A stretch of DNA of 64,000 nt from Actinobacteria bacterium OV450 (GCA_001298555.1 LJCW01000076.1:49502-113501); one strand, 5' to 3'. Numbered from the stretch's first letter, positions 26,494 to 35,807 are shown. Notes: a model not told the origin generated them from the sequence alone. Numbers and translations: made by a program.

Positions 26494-28026
26494 ATGACCA
26501 GCAGCAGTACGGCGGTCGCGCACGCGTCTGTTGACGGCCCCACCGGTTCCGCCGCCGAACCTGCCCGGCCCCACCCCGGTCCCGCGTCCGGCCCGGCCCG
26601 GTTCGACTGGCTCTGGGCCGCCGTGCTGACCTTCGTCGTCACCTGCACAGGCGGCGGCGCCGCCCAGCCCTGGCGCGACGAACTCGCCAGCTGGAACGCC
26701 GCCGGCCGGGACACCGGTGACCTCGTCGGCATGCTCGGGCACGTCGACGCCGTCTCCGGTGCGTACTACCTGCTCCTGCACGGCTGGGTCTCCGTCTTCG
26801 GCGATTCCCCGGCCATGCTCCGCATGCCCTCGGCGCTGGCCATGGCCGGCGCGGCGGCCTTCGTGCTGCTCACCGCCCGCACGCTCTTCGACCGCCGGAC
26901 GGCGGTCTTCGCGGGGCTGCTCTTCGCCCTGGTGCCCGCCGTCTCCAAGTACGGCCAGGAAGCCCGCTCCTACGCCTTCGTCGTGCTGGCCGTGGCCGCG
27001 GCCACCTGGCTGCTGCTGCGCGCGCTGGAGCGCCCGACCGTGGCGCGCTGGCTGCCGTATTCCGTGGCCGTCGCCACCGCAGGGCTCTTCCACGTCGTCT
27101 CGCTGCTCGTCCTGCTGCCGCACGCCCTGATCGTGCTCTGGCGCTGGTGGGACGCGCGGGCGGGACGGCTGCTCGTCGGCTACGCCGCGGCCGTCGTGGC
27201 CGGGCTGCTGCCGGTCATCCCGCTGGTGCTGCTCGGCCAGCGTCAGGTGAGCCGGCAGATCAGCTGGCTCAAGGCCCCGCACCTGCGCGACCTGGCCGGG
27301 CTCTGGAGCAACCTGACCGCCTCGCCGCTGGTCTCCTTCGTCCTGCTCGCCGCCGCCCTGCTGCCCCTGGCCTGGAGCCGTGGCCGCCGCCCGGCGGCGG
27401 AGCTCGCCCTGGTGGCCGCGCTGCCGATCGCCGTGGCCTGGGTGATCTCCCACGGCTCGACCTCGTACTTCCTCGACCGCTACCTGCTCTTCACGCTGCC
27501 CGCCTGGGTGCTGCTGGCCGCAGCCGGGCTGGGCGCGCTGCGCCCGCGGCTGCTCGGCGTGGCGGGCCTGGTGGTCCTGGTGGCGCTCGGCGTCACCGAC
27601 CAGCGGCACCTGCGCACCAAGTACGCCAAGGACGGTACGGACGGCAAGCGCGTCGCCGACGTCATCGCCAAGGACTACAAGCCCGGTGACGGCTTCGCCC
27701 CGGTGCGGGGCGCCGACCGCGTCTTCATGATCGACTTCACGGTCGACTATTACCTGCCCGGGAACGTGAAGCTGAAGGACGTCTTCGCCGAGCGGTCGGC
27801 GCTGGCCGCCGACGACCTGTTCCCGGTGGAGTGCGAGCAGGCCGCCCAGTGCCTGAAGGACCTCAACGGCACCCAGAGGGTGTGGGTGGTCACCTGGAGC
27901 GGGACCTCGAACCCGTACCACAAGCTCCCCGAGGCGCAGGAGAAGGCGCTGAAGGACCACTACAAGGTGGTCAAGAGCACCAAGGTCCGCAACCTCCAGG
28001 TCACGCTGGTCGAACGCGACCGCTGA
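26494..28026 (+). CDS. Membrane glycosyltransferase of the GT39/PMT-like (GT-C) class
   Basis: The 510-residue protein has 10 or more transmembrane helices and a C-terminal soluble extracytoplasmic domain (about 370-510). The first extracytoplasmic loop holds WRDELASWNAAGRD, which matches the GT-C acidic motif, and the segment YYLLLHGWVSVFGDSPAMLRM is typical of the mannosyltransferase-like family. It would use a polyprenyl-phosphate sugar donor, such as the product of the synthase gene about 4 kb upstream. The acceptor is unknown. The start is supported by GGAAGG about 10 nt upstream. Confidence 0.88.
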   Translation: MTSSSTAVAHASVDGPTGSAAEPARPHPGPASGPARFDWLWAAVLTFVVTCTGGGAAQPWRDELASWNAAGRDTGDLVGMLGHVDAVSGAYYLLLHGWVSVFGDSPAMLRMPSALAMAGAAAFVLLTARTLFDRRTAVFAGLLFALVPAVSKYGQEARSYAFVVLAVAAATWLLLRALERPTVARWLPYSVAVATAGLFHVVSLLVLLPHALIVLWRWWDARAGRLLVGYAAAVVAGLLPVIPLVLLGQRQVSRQISWLKAPHLRDLAGLWSNLTASPLVSFVLLAAALLPLAWSRGRRPAAELALVAALPIAVAWVISHGSTSYFLDRYLLFTLPAWVLLAAAGLGALRPRLLGVAGLVVLVALGVTDQRHLRTKYAKDGTDGKRVADVIAKDYKPGDGFAPVRGADRVFMIDFTVDYYLPGNVKLKDVFAERSALAADDLFPVECEQAAQCLKDLNGTQRVWVVTWSGTSNPYHKLPEAQEKALKDHYKVVKSTKVRNLQVTLVERDR

Positions 28027-28051
28027 CGAGCAGCCGAACGCCAGAACGCCA

Positions 28052-28089
28052 GAACGCCCCCGCAGCGATCAGTCGCCGCGGGGGCGTTC
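28052..28089 (+). terminator. Terminator after the membrane glycosyltransferase
   Basis: Perfect 12-bp stem gaacgcccccgc / gcgggggcgttc, with a 14-nt loop that can pair further inside. It begins 25 bp after the stop. Confidence 0.85.
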
Positions 28090-28275
28090 GTCGTTGCGCG
28101 GGGCCCGCCGGCGGTGGCCGGAAGGGGTCAGGGCCCTTTCCGTCCCGCCGGAAAGCCTTCCGGAGGAATTCCCGATCCGGGCATGATGAGTCCTGTCGAA
28201 AGGGCGGCGCACCTCCGGGAAATTCCCCGGAAGGCGGCCGTCGAAATTCCAGGTATTTTCGTGGGGGGCTCTTTC
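28090..28275 (+). promoter_or_regulatory. Leader region of the Rpf-like gene with GGAA/TTCC palindromes
   Basis: The region is less GC-rich than its surroundings and contains ccggaa/ttccgg (28148-28163, 4-nt spacer) and a second related palindrome tccggg...cccgga near 28214-28231. These may be mRNA hairpins or operator sites. Streptomyces rpf genes are often preceded by a c-di-AMP riboswitch; I could not match its conserved blocks here. Confidence 0.35.
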
Positions 28276-29517
28276 ATGTCCAAGTCCAGGGTGGGTATTG
28301 CTGTTTCGATCGTCGCCGCCGTCGGCTGCTCGACCGTTGTCGCCATGTCGGGGGCGGCGAATGCGGCTTCCGTGAGCACGTGGGACAAGGTCGCCAATTG
28401 TGAGAGCAGCGGCAATTGGAGTATCAATACCGGCAACGGGTTCTACGGCGGCCTGCAATTCACGGACAGCACCTGGCGCGGATACGGAGGAACGCAGTAC
28501 GCCCCCCGGGCCGACCTCGCGACCAAGCAGCAGCAGATCCTCATCGGCGAGAAGGTGCTCGCCTCCCAGGGCCAGGGCGCATGGCCGAGCTGCGGCCCGG
28601 CCGCAGGTCTCGGAGCCGACCACGCGGACCCGTACCCGGACCCGGTGCCGACTCCGGACCCCGTGAAGAACACGGTGCACCTGCAGCGGATCGCGCCGGG
28701 TGGGGCGCTGTTGCAGGCGGAGGGTGACTTCTCGACGGGCAAGTGGAGCGCTTGGGCGGATCAGGGCGCTTCGGAGCTGAAGGAGGTCACGAGCGCGGGG
28801 ACGGGTTCGGTGAACCGGGTCTTCGCGGTCGGCGGGGACAGCCAGGTCTACGAGAACGACGGTGACTACGCGACGGGCAAGTGGTCGGGCTGGTTCCAGC
28901 TGAAGGACGCCCCGCAGGCCAAGGCGGTCTCGGCGTCCTCGGACGGGAACACCGTGCATCTGGTGGTGGTCGGGACGGACGGGCAGCTCTACAACGCCGA
29001 CGGTGACTACTCGGCGGGCAAGTGGAACGGCTGGACGGGTCACGGTGGCACCGGCCTGAAGCGGGTGACCTCCGCGACGACCGCGGACCACGTCAACCAC
29101 ATCTTCGCCACGGACGCCAACGACCGGATCCTCGAACTGGACGCCGACTACGCGGCCGGCAAGTGGGGGAACTGGGCCGCGGCCGGCCCCGCCGGTGGCT
29201 TCAACGCCCTCGACATCGCGGCGTCGGTGACCGGCAACGTCGTGCACCTGGGTGCGATCGGGCAGGACGGCAACTGGTACAACACGGACGGTGACTTCGC
29301 CGGTGGTTCCTGGAACGGCTGGTGGAACGGCGGGGGCGGTGGCCTGAAGCGCGTCGCGAGCGCCGCGGCGAACAACGTGAACCACGTGTTCGCGGTGAAG
29401 AACGACGGCTCGATCGTCGAGCGTGACGGTGACTACAACACCGGCAAGTGGAACGACTGGGCCACGCCCGCCGGAGGCGGCACCGCGACCAGCCTCACCG
29501 CCGACTTCACCAAGTGA
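28276..29517 (+). CDS. Secreted Rpf-like transglycosylase with C-terminal propeller-type repeats
   Basis: The 413-residue secreted protein has a signal peptide (about 1-30), an Rpf/lysozyme-like domain (about 31-115; STWDKVANCESSGNW with catalytic Glu43, then GFYGGLQF and the late ASQGQGAWPSC segment), a Pro/Asp-rich linker (about 118-132) and about 280 residues of repeats. The repeats, each about 45 residues, follow the pattern NTVHLxxI...GxWxxxDGDYxxGKWxGW and resemble PLL-type or tachylectin-like beta-propeller blades. Rpf proteins cleave peptidoglycan and stimulate spore germination; the repeats probably bind surface glycans. ATG 28276 has a GGGGGG stretch upstream. The repeat module is shared with the next gene, partly at near-identical DNA level. 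Confidence 0.92.
   Translation: MSKSRVGIAVSIVAAVGCSTVVAMSGAANAASVSTWDKVANCESSGNWSINTGNGFYGGLQFTDSTWRGYGGTQYAPRADLATKQQQILIGEKVLASQGQGAWPSCGPAAGLGADHADPYPDPVPTPDPVKNTVHLQRIAPGGALLQAEGDFSTGKWSAWADQGASELKEVTSAGTGSVNRVFAVGGDSQVYENDGDYATGKWSGWFQLKDAPQAKAVSASSDGNTVHLVVVGTDGQLYNADGDYSAGKWNGWTGHGGTGLKRVTSATTADHVNHIFATDANDRILELDADYAAGKWGNWAAAGPAGGFNALDIAASVTGNVVHLGAIGQDGNWYNTDGDFAGGSWNGWWNGGGGGLKRVASAAANNVNHVFAVKNDGSIVERDGDYNTGKWNDWATPAGGGTATSLTADFTK
28780..29125 (+). repeat. Copy 1 of a near-identical DNA block shared by two secreted-enzyme genes
   Basis: Bases 28798-29125 match 30499-30826 with a single mismatch (t at 29040 against g at 30741), at a constant offset of 1701 bp. Divergence rises sharply on both sides. 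It encodes the central blades of the propeller-like module. Confidence 0.93.
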
Positions 29518-29583
29518 TCCCCCGGGCCGCCCGGCACCCCGTGTGCCGGGCGGCCCTGCTTCGCCGCCTCGGAGAGGACCCGC

Positions 29584-31218
29584 ATGAAACGCCGTATCGC
29601 CGTGCTCGCCGCGCTCGCCGCCGCCTCCACCGCACTGCTGCCCGCCGTCGCCCCGAGGCCCGCGTCCGCTGCCACCCAGCTTCCGGCCGTCCGCGTCATG
29701 CCGCTCGGCGACTCGATCAGCTACGGCGAAGGCAGCTCGGCCCTCGGCGGCTACCGCCAGCCGCTGCGTGAGCTGGTCGCCGGCCAGTCGCGCTACACCG
29801 TGGACTTCGTCGGCTCCCTCGCCCACGGCCCGACGGCCGACTCCGAACACGAGGGCCACGCGGGGTACACCGTCGGCCAGGTCCGCTCCGGCGTGGAGCG
29901 CTGGATCCCGGCTGCAGCGCCCGACGTCGTCCTGCTCCACATCGGTCTCAACGACCTCAACCAGGGCGCCGACCCCGACCGTACGGCCGACCAGACGCGT
30001 GACCTCGTCGACCGGATCTTCGCCCTGCGGCCCGGTGCCACGGTGATCGTGCAGGGTCTCGTCCCGTCGACCCCGGGCTGGAACTACCAGGACCTGTCCC
30101 AGCCCATCGCGCGCTACAACCAGCGGCTCAAGGACCTGGAGGCGGCGCAGCAGCAGTCGGGCCGGCACTTCCGCTACGTGGACGCGCCCGCGCTGACCCC
30201 CGCCAACCGGGCGGACGCCGGCCACCCCGCGCAGATGGCGGACGGCCTGCACCCGAACGACCGCGGTTACACCGAGCTGGCCCGGGCCTTCTTCATCCCG
30301 CTGGACCAGGCCCGTACCGCGGGCTGGTTCACCGGCGGACCGGTCCGTCCGGGCCCGCCGCGGCCGAAGAACACCGTCCATCTGCAGCGGGTGGCACCCG
30401 AGGGCGCCCTCGCCAACGCGGAGGGGGACTACACCGCCGGCTCGTGGAGCGGCTGGGGCGAGTTCGGCGTCACCGGGATGAAGGAGGTCACGAGTGCCGG
30501 GACGGGTTCGGTGAACCGGGTCTTCGCGGTCGGCGGGGACAGCCAGGTCTACGAGAACGACGGTGACTACGCGACGGGCAAGTGGTCGGGCTGGTTCCAG
30601 CTGAAGGACGCCCCGCAGGCCAAGGCGGTCTCGGCGTCCTCGGACGGGAACACCGTGCATCTGGTGGTGGTCGGGACGGACGGGCAGCTCTACAACGCCG
30701 ACGGTGACTACTCGGCGGGCAAGTGGAACGGCTGGACGGGGCACGGTGGCACCGGCCTGAAGCGGGTGACCTCCGCGACGACCGCGGACCACGTCAACCA
30801 CATCTTCGCCACGGACGCCAACGACCGCATCGTCGAGCTCGACGCCGACTACGCGGCGGGCCGTTGGGGCAGCTGGAAGGCGGCCGGCCCGGACGGCGGT
30901 CTCCAGGCCGTGGACGTCACCGCGTCGGCGAGCGACAACACGGTCCATCTTGGTGCGGTCGGGCACGACGGGAACTGGTACAACGCCGACGGTGACTTCG
31001 ACCGGGGTTTCTGGAACGGCTGGTGGAACGGCGGCGGCGGTGACCTCAGGCGCATCGCGAGCGCCGCGGCGAACAACGTGAACCACGTGTTCGCCGTCAA
31101 GAGCGACGGCTCCGTCATCGAGCGTGACGGCGACTACAACAGCCACGCCTGGAGCGGCTGGGCCACGCCCGCCGGAGGGGGCGTCGCGATGAGCCTCGCC
31201 GCCGACTTCACGTACTGA
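29584..31218 (+). CDS. Secreted SGNH/GDSL hydrolase with C-terminal propeller-type repeats
   Basis: The 544-residue secreted protein has a signal peptide (about 1-30), an SGNH hydrolase domain (about 35-250: LGDSISYGEG with nucleophile Ser44, the HIGLNDLNQG block and DGLHPND with Asp220/His223) and then the same six or so propeller-like repeats as the preceding Rpf-like protein. It could be a carbohydrate O-acetyl esterase or a lipase; the shared repeat module suggests that both proteins are targeted to the same surface ligand. GGAGAG is about 8 nt before the ATG. It ends 9 bp from a convergent LCP gene. Confidence 0.93.
   Translation: MKRRIAVLAALAAASTALLPAVAPRPASAATQLPAVRVMPLGDSISYGEGSSALGGYRQPLRELVAGQSRYTVDFVGSLAHGPTADSEHEGHAGYTVGQVRSGVERWIPAAAPDVVLLHIGLNDLNQGADPDRTADQTRDLVDRIFALRPGATVIVQGLVPSTPGWNYQDLSQPIARYNQRLKDLEAAQQQSGRHFRYVDAPALTPANRADAGHPAQMADGLHPNDRGYTELARAFFIPLDQARTAGWFTGGPVRPGPPRPKNTVHLQRVAPEGALANAEGDYTAGSWSGWGEFGVTGMKEVTSAGTGSVNRVFAVGGDSQVYENDGDYATGKWSGWFQLKDAPQAKAVSASSDGNTVHLVVVGTDGQLYNADGDYSAGKWNGWTGHGGTGLKRVTSATTADHVNHIFATDANDRIVELDADYAAGRWGSWKAAGPDGGLQAVDVTASASDNTVHLGAVGHDGNWYNADGDFDRGFWNGWWNGGGGDLRRIASAAANNVNHVFAVKSDGSVIERDGDYNSHAWSGWATPAGGGVAMSLAADFTY
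30481..30826 (+). repeat. Copy 2 of the shared near-identical DNA block
   Basis: This is the partner of 28780-29125, in the same orientation and the same position within the repeat module of the SGNH hydrolase gene. Confidence 0.93.
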
Positions 31219-31227
31219 CTGCCGGCC

Positions 31228-32733
31228 TCAGGTGCCGCAGACCACCTGGTCGCCCGTGACCACCCCGAACTGGCCCTGCTGCGGGTCCTCGGCGCGGACC
31301 GGCACCACCTTGCGGTAGTCCGCACCGGCGATCACCAGCACGGTCCGCCCCCGGCCGGGAACCGCCCGCAGTTCGCTGCCGGGCAGTGCGGTCGACACCG
31401 TACGGGCCGAGCGGTCCCAGCGCGGGTCGTACGTGATCACCGTGCGCTTGACGTCGCGGCTCGCGCCGTTGCCCGGGGCCCGGGTGGTGTCGAAGCCGGT
31501 GGCGCGCAGCGCCTGGTCCACCCGCCCGCCCAGCCCGTCGATCCGGGTGCCGTTCTCCACCTGCACCCGGATCTGCTGCGGCGGTACGTCGACCGGGACC
31601 GCGGGCTGCTGCTGCGGCCGGCGCGCGGGGCGCCCCGGCGCGGCGGGGACCAGCGGCCGGTCCAGGCGCAGCGCCTCGAAGAGCTTCCCGGCCTTCGGCC
31701 CGTCCCACTTCACCGTCGAGCCGATGCCCTTGACGGGGTACGAGGGGTTCCCGATCGGCACCGAGGCGAACTCGGAGGAGGACGGGGTGAAATCGCGCAG
31801 GGCCTGGCCCAGGGCCAGCATCTGCTCCGAACCGAAGCCCCGGTCGGCCCGTACCGAGCCCAGCAGCGTCGAGCTGACCTCCTTGAACTTCACGGGGTTC
31901 AGCAGCACCCCGCCGCCGGTCGCCTGCTTGATCAGGGCCGCGACGAACCGCTGCTGGCGCTGCATGCGGCCGAGGTCCGCGGCTCCGTCGACATGGCGCG
32001 AGCGCACGTACTGGAGGGCCTGGCCGCCGCTGAGCCGGTGCGTGCCCGGCAGCAGGCTGAGGCCGGTGTTGTCGTCGTGCAGGGCCTTGGCGGTGCAGAT
32101 CTCCACGCCGCCCATGGCGTCGACCGTCTTCATGAAGCTGGTGAAGTCGACCTCCAGGTAGTGGTCGATCTTCACCCGGGTCATGTTCTCGACGGTCCGC
32201 ACGGTCAGCTGCGGCCCGCCCTCCGCGTACGCGGCGTTCAGCTTCACGGGGTGCGGCCCGTGCTCCTTCCCGCTGGAATCGTCCCGGTGCGCGGGCAGCT
32301 CGGCGTAGCTGTCGCGCGGCAGGCTGACCACGCTGGCCCGCTCCCTGTCGGCGGAGAGGTGGACCAGCATGACGGTGTCGGTGCAGTGGCAGGGGGCGCC
32401 GCCGAGGCGGTACTCGCGCTTGTCCTCAGGGGTGATCTTGTCGCGGCCGTCGGTGCCGACCAGCAGGAAGTTCAGGCCGTGCCCGGCCTGCGGCCGGTTC
32501 TTCATGTCCTTGAACGGGTCCACCCGCTCGATCCCGGTGTCCAGGCCGGTCATCACCGCGTGGCCGACGGCCCCGGAGCCCAGCACCACCACCGCCAGCC
32601 CGGCGGCCAGCCGCACCCCCCACCGGGGCCGGTCCCCCCGGCGCCGGGCCGGACCACCGCCCCGCCGCGCGCGCTGCGGCTGCGGGGGCCGGGCGGGTCG
32701 GGTGGGACGGTGTGGCTGGGGCACGGGGGACAC
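31228..32733 (-). CDS. LCP family protein 2, with LytR_C domain
   Basis: The 501-residue protein has a basic cytoplasmic N-terminus, a transmembrane helix at about 40-62, an LCP domain (NFLLVGTDGRDKI, SLPRDSYAELP, KLNAAYAEGGP, IDHYLEVDF, YVRSRHVDGAADLGRMQRQQ) and a C-terminal LytR_C domain (about 385-495; IRVQVENGTRIDGLGGRVDQ). A CHCTD sequence in an early loop is unusual in having two close cysteines. It is predicted to ligate a lipid-linked glycopolymer to peptidoglycan. It is divergent from a GT2 glycosyltransferase. Confidence 0.93.
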   Translation of the reverse strand: MSPVPQPHRPTRPARPPQPQRARRGGGPARRRGDRPRWGVRLAAGLAVVVLGSGAVGHAVMTGLDTGIERVDPFKDMKNRPQAGHGLNFLLVGTDGRDKITPEDKREYRLGGAPCHCTDTVMLVHLSADRERASVVSLPRDSYAELPAHRDDSSGKEHGPHPVKLNAAYAEGGPQLTVRTVENMTRVKIDHYLEVDFTSFMKTVDAMGGVEICTAKALHDDNTGLSLLPGTHRLSGGQALQYVRSRHVDGAADLGRMQRQQRFVAALIKQATGGGVLLNPVKFKEVSSTLLGSVRADRGFGSEQMLALGQALRDFTPSSSEFASVPIGNPSYPVKGIGSTVKWDGPKAGKLFEALRLDRPLVPAAPGRPARRPQQQPAVPVDVPPQQIRVQVENGTRIDGLGGRVDQALRATGFDTTRAPGNGASRDVKRTVITYDPRWDRSARTVSTALPGSELRAVPGRGRTVLVIAGADYRKVVPVRAEDPQQGQFGVVTGDQVVCGT

Positions 32734-32898
32734 CTCCGCGGGGGCAGTGGGGCCGACAGGAACGAACCAGACACATCAGGCAGATCGTCAGAACAATAGG
32801 CCCATACGATCAGCGTCTGGTTCTACCGATCATGCGGCGCGCACCCGTTTCCCCCGTACGCGGTAACGTGACACCGATACCCGACCTTGAAGGACCAC

Positions 32899-33927
32899 AT
32901 GCCCGCCCAGCAGCCCGCAGTCTCGGTGATCATGCCGGTGCTCAACGAGGAGCGCCATCTGCGTGACTCCGTCCGCCACATCCTCGGACAGGAGTACGCC
33001 GGTGAGATGGAGGTGGTGATCGCGCTGGGGCCGTCCACGGACCGCACCGACGAGATCGCCGCCGACCTCGTACGCGAGGACCCCCGCGTCGTCACCGTCC
33101 CGAACCCCACCGGCCGCACCCCGGCCGCACTCAACGCCGCCATCAAGGCCTCGCGCCACCCGATCGTGGTGCGCGTCGACGGCCACGGCATGCTCTCGCC
33201 GGACTACATCGCCACCGCGGTCCGCCTCCTGGAGGAGACCGGCGCGCAGAACGTCGGCGGCATCATGCACGCCGAGGGCGAGAACGCCTGGGAGGACGCC
33301 GTCGCGGCGGCGATGACCTCGAAGATCGGGGTCGGCAACGCCGCCTTCCACACCGGGGGACAGGCCGGTCCCGCCGAGACCGTCTACCTCGGGGTCTTCC
33401 GCCGTGAGGCGCTGGAGCAGCAGGGCGGGTACAACGAGGAGTTCATCCGCGCCCAGGACTGGGAGCTGAACTTCCGCATCCGCGAGGCCGGTGGCCTCAT
33501 CTGGTTCTCGCCCGAGCTGAAGGTCCAGTACCGCCCGCGGCCCTCCGTACGCGCGCTGGCCAAGCAGTACAAGGACTACGGGCGCTGGCGCCACGTGGTG
33601 GCCCGCTACCACTCGGGCTCCATCAACCTGCGCTACCTCGCCCCGCCGACCGCCGTCTGCGCCATCGCCGCCGGTGTGGTCGCCGGTGCGGCCCTCACCC
33701 CGTGGGCCTTCGTGGTCCCGGCCGGCTACCTCGCGGCGATCACCGTGGGCTCGGTCCCGGCCGGCAAGGGCCTCTCCCTCAAGGCGCGGGCGCAGATCCC
33801 GGTGGCCCTGGCCACCATGCACATGTCCTGGGGCTTCGGCTTCCTGACCAGCCCGCGCTCGCTCGCGGCCAAGGTCATCGCGAGCCGCCGCCCGGCGGTG
33901 CACCGCGACCTCGTCGGCGAGGCCTGA
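32899..33927 (+). CDS. GT2 glycosyltransferase with C-terminal membrane helices
   Basis: The 342-residue enzyme has an N-terminal GT-A domain (SVIMPVLNEERHL, VRVDGHGMLSPDYI as the metal site, and AQDWELNFRIREAGG as the ED-type catalytic region) and hydrophobic helices at about 250-300. This is the layout of succinoglycan or rhamnan-type glycosyltransferases acting on lipid-linked sugars at the inner membrane face. ATG 32899 has GAAGGA 4 nt upstream; a TTG 12 bp earlier is possible. It is flanked by LCP genes, so its product may be one of the polymers they attach. Confidence 0.92.
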   Translation: MPAQQPAVSVIMPVLNEERHLRDSVRHILGQEYAGEMEVVIALGPSTDRTDEIAADLVREDPRVVTVPNPTGRTPAALNAAIKASRHPIVVRVDGHGMLSPDYIATAVRLLEETGAQNVGGIMHAEGENAWEDAVAAAMTSKIGVGNAAFHTGGQAGPAETVYLGVFRREALEQQGGYNEEFIRAQDWELNFRIREAGGLIWFSPELKVQYRPRPSVRALAKQYKDYGRWRHVVARYHSGSINLRYLAPPTAVCAIAAGVVAGAALTPWAFVVPAGYLAAITVGSVPAGKGLSLKARAQIPVALATMHMSWGFGFLTSPRSLAAKVIASRRPAVHRDLVGEA

Positions 33928-33937
33928 GCGGCGGCAG

Positions 33938-33987
33938 GCAGAGGGGCCCGGGGCGCTGTCCGCCGACAGCGCCCCGGGCCCCTCTGC
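33938..33987. terminator. Bidirectional terminator between GT2 and LCP genes
   Basis: Perfect 23-bp stem (33938-33960 with 33965-33987) with a 4-nt loop, the longest perfect hairpin I found in the window. It lies between convergent genes. Confidence 0.93.
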
Positions 33988-34012
33988 CCGTGTACGGGGC
34001 CGCGTGCGGGTC

Positions 34013-35674
34013 CTACCAGGTGAAGCCCGGCTGGACCGCCATGCACTCCTTGTCGTCGTCGCCGTTGAGCGGGCGGGCCGAGTCGGGGGCCTTGGTGGGG
34101 GCGGGCGGCGGCGGGGTCGGCGCGTTGCCGGTCCGCCAGTCCTTGCCCACGAACAGGACGATCCCGGTGACGTCGTCGGACTTCTCCACCGAGCTCGCCG
34201 GCAGGCCGAGCGCGGTCGCGACGGCCGCCGCGTCGGCCGCCTGGTCCGGGCCGGAGAAACGGACCACGGTGGTGTTCTCGCCCGCCGCCTGCGTGCTGGC
34301 CGCCGCCTTGGTGAAGCCCTTGCCGATCAGGACGGCGGCCACGTCGTCGGCCCGGCCCTTGACCCGGGTCTGGGCGCCGTCCTTGCCGCCGGTCGCGTTG
34401 CGCACGCTGACCGCGATCTTCGCCGGGGGCGCGGCCGGACTGGCGGCCGGCTGGGACGGGGCCGCGGGGGAGCCGGAGGCGGCCGGCCCCGACGGGGTGG
34501 CGGCCGGGTTGCCGGACCCCTTGCCGTCGAGGGCGATGTCCTCGCGGACCATCCGGAACACGTCCTCGGCCTCACCCGGCTTGGGCTCGACCCGGCCCTC
34601 CTCGCGGGTGCTGTACACCCACGGCATGGTGGTCATGGTGATCCGCCCGGTGGGGACCTTCTTGAGCTCCATGCTGAGGTCGTACAGCTTGTCGATCTTG
34701 TTCAGGCCGGGGTCGACGACCATGGCCTTGATGGCCGCCTGTGCCAGGCTGTTGAGCTTCACGGGGTTGCTGAGCTTGGCGTTCTTGCGGAACTCGCGGG
34801 CCATCGAGTTCATGTACATGTGCTGCGCGTGGGTGCGGCCGAGGTCGGTGCCGTCCTCGAAGCCGTAGCGGGTGCGCAGCCACTGGAGGGCCTGCTCGCC
34901 CTGGATGGTGCTCGTCCCGGCGGGCAGCTTCAGGCCCGAGCCCTTGCCCTCCTTGGTGCGCGACTCCACGTTCTGCTGGACGCAGACCGGGACGCCGCCG
35001 ATGGCGTCCGCCATCGTCACCACGCCCTTGAAGTCGATCATCATGAAGTGGTCGATCGGGATGTGCGTGAGCTCCTGCCAGGCGGCGACCGTGCAGCCCG
35101 GCCCGCCCCGGCTGAGGGACTCGTTGGTCTGCACGAGGCCCTTGCTGGCCGGGTGCACCTTGCCGCCCGGCTCGGTGCACTTGGGCATGCTCAGCATCGT
35201 GTCGCGCGGCATCGACACGACCGACATGTTGCTGCGGTCCGCCGACAGGTGCAGCAGCATCTGCACGTCCGCCAGCGGCGGCCCGCCGAAGGTGTCCTTG
35301 GCCCCGCCGAGCGCCTGGTTGGCCGCGTCGTCACGGGCGTCGGAGCCGATGAGGAGGATGTTCAGCGGGGTCTGGCCGAACGCGTTGGGCTTGGAGCCGC
35401 CCAGCTTGTTCTCGCCGAGGTTCAGGACGTCCGTCTTGATGCTGCCGTTGAGGTGGCGGTAGTAGAGGTAGCCGCCCGCCGCCGTCGCGAGTATGAGGAA
35501 CGACAGGACCGAGGACACCCAGCGCAGCACGCGCCGCCGGCCACTGCGCTTCGCGGCGCCGCCACCGCTGCCGGACCCGTTCGCCGGTGGAGCGGGCGCG
35601 CCGGACCCGCCGCCGGATATGTCACCGCCGGGCTGGGCGGGCGCCCCCTCCCCCCGCACGCTGCTCTGCCTCAC
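34013..35674 (-). CDS. LCP family protein 3, with LytR_C domain
   Basis: The 553-residue protein has a Gly/Pro-rich cytoplasmic N-terminus (about 1-45), a transmembrane helix (about 50-72), an LCP domain (NILLIGSDARDD, SMPRDTMLSMP, IDHFMMIDF, WLRTRYGFEDGTDLGRTHAQ), a Pro/Ala/Ser-rich linker (about 385-420) and a LytR_C-type domain (about 422-515, KIAVSVRNATGG), ending in an acidic tail with one cysteine. It is the last of three tandem LCP genes on this strand; the 133-bp gap to the previous one leaves room for its own promoter. Confidence 0.92.
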   Translation of the reverse strand: MRQSSVRGEGAPAQPGGDISGGGSGAPAPPANGSGSGGGAAKRSGRRRVLRWVSSVLSFLILATAAGGYLYYRHLNGSIKTDVLNLGENKLGGSKPNAFGQTPLNILLIGSDARDDAANQALGGAKDTFGGPPLADVQMLLHLSADRSNMSVVSMPRDTMLSMPKCTEPGGKVHPASKGLVQTNESLSRGGPGCTVAAWQELTHIPIDHFMMIDFKGVVTMADAIGGVPVCVQQNVESRTKEGKGSGLKLPAGTSTIQGEQALQWLRTRYGFEDGTDLGRTHAQHMYMNSMAREFRKNAKLSNPVKLNSLAQAAIKAMVVDPGLNKIDKLYDLSMELKKVPTGRITMTTMPWVYSTREEGRVEPKPGEAEDVFRMVREDIALDGKGSGNPAATPSGPAASGSPAAPSQPAASPAAPPAKIAVSVRNATGGKDGAQTRVKGRADDVAAVLIGKGFTKAAASTQAAGENTTVVRFSGPDQAADAAAVATALGLPASSVEKSDDVTGIVLFVGKDWRTGNAPTPPPPAPTKAPDSARPLNGDDDKECMAVQPGFTW

Positions 35675-35807
35675 ACGTCCCCCTCAAGATCACTTCGTGT
35701 CGTGGTGTGCCGGTCCCACCGGCACAGGCCGGCCACCGGCCGGACGGCCCCGGTCCACCGGGCCGTCCCGCCTGCCGTCCTGCTCGGTCCTGTGCTGTGC
35801 TGCGGGC

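Noticed and set aside
28090..28275. Possible c-di-AMP (ydaO-type) riboswitch upstream of the Rpf-like gene
   Set aside because: The conserved riboswitch blocks could not be found and the leader seems too short; only GGAA/TTCC palindromes were seen.
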